64,000 bases of DNA from Eucommia ulmoides (lineage: Eukaryota; Streptophyta; Magnoliopsida; Garryales; Eucommiaceae): the NCBI GenBank assembly GCA_016647705.1, contig CM028329.1, positions 56,251,231-56,315,230 of the forward strand. The letters run 5' to 3'. A program made the translations under genes and the position numbers. Shown here piece by piece: positions 63,830 to 64,000 of this stretch. How positions within the stretch are numbered: position 1 is the stretch's first letter; each line of letters starts with the position of its first letter. The notes under the pieces are model-generated. The model did not search any database and had not been told where the DNA came from. It saw nothing but the letters and a program-made list of their open reading frames with translations.

Positions 63830-64000
63830 CCTTCCCCCCGTTCCCTTCCCCATCCTCCTCCTTCTCCCCCCAATTTAAAATACGCAAGCAAGTGCGCACA
63901 CATATATATAGATGGATAGAGAGAGGTCGGATTGCAGATTCGAACCCCTCTCTCTCTCTCCCTATATATTAGAACCGTTTAGGGTCGAAAATCGTTGAAC
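63830..64000. other. Pyrimidine-rich window end
   Basis: CCTTC and CTCTCT tracts with a short TA run; resembles a plant 5' leader, but no start codon context can be judged before the window ends. Confidence 0.4.

Overview
This window is plant nuclear DNA, almost certainly from a eudicot. It is AT-rich and full of retrotransposons. The one intact gene is a two-exon cytosolic 60S ribosomal protein L4 gene (RPL4, 30463-33156) with AAACCCTA-type boxes upstream. I cannot name the species. Everything else is transposable-element sequence, gene fragments carried or broken by such elements, and local duplications.

Left third (1-22.6 kb). A repeat fragment (1-1078) is followed by a stretch ending in a textbook Helitron 3' end: a hairpin, then CTAG, then host T, at 11353-11383. 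Upstream of that end, on one strand and with introns kept, lie remnants of a GH35 beta-galactosidase gene (3229-4200), an elongation factor 1B-gamma exon (7829-7969) and a STRUBBELIG-family receptor kinase exon (8306-8458). This looks like Helitron gene capture. A 2.8-kb solo LTR (4730-7555, minus strand) sits among them. Next comes a non-coding Ty3/Gypsy-type element (11383-15838) with primer-binding and polypurine sites but no polyprotein. Its interior holds tandem hairpin repeats and an unusual alternating 19/20-bp minisatellite. After it are tandemly duplicated AT-rich DNA and a second LTR fragment of the same family (19640-20631).

Middle (22.6-40.4 kb). RPL4 lies inside a duplicated block. 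Flank A (22645-28437) and flank B (33775-34842) surround the gene. They recur as A2 (34843-37613), A3 (37614-39222) and B2 (39291-40402), but between A3 and B2 the gene is replaced by about 70 bp. A 3.0-kb solo LTR with target duplication GTGGC (23339-26374) interrupts flank A, and A2 keeps the matching empty site. A foldback Mutator-like element with a 10-bp target duplication (29225-30182) sits just upstream of RPL4.

Right third (40.4-64 kb). A Gypsy integrase remnant (40404-41150) abuts a minus-strand Copia element (41720-60070). That element has been split twice: by a 6.3-kb plus-strand Copia (41969-48284, target duplication TCAAC, one frame broken only by stop codons) and by a 9.4-kb Gypsy element with 2.8-kb LTRs (50429-59824, target duplication GTGGC/GCGGC). 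A solo LTR with target duplication CCTTC (62303-63829) closes the window.

The long-LTR Gypsy family (4730, 23339, 50429 and 57037) is the most striking material. At one fixed position, beside a conserved block, each copy carries a short tandem repeat. The repeat sequence differs between copies, yet the units are always inverted repeats. The two LTRs of the 50429-59824 element, identical at insertion, now differ in unit number (about 3 versus 5).
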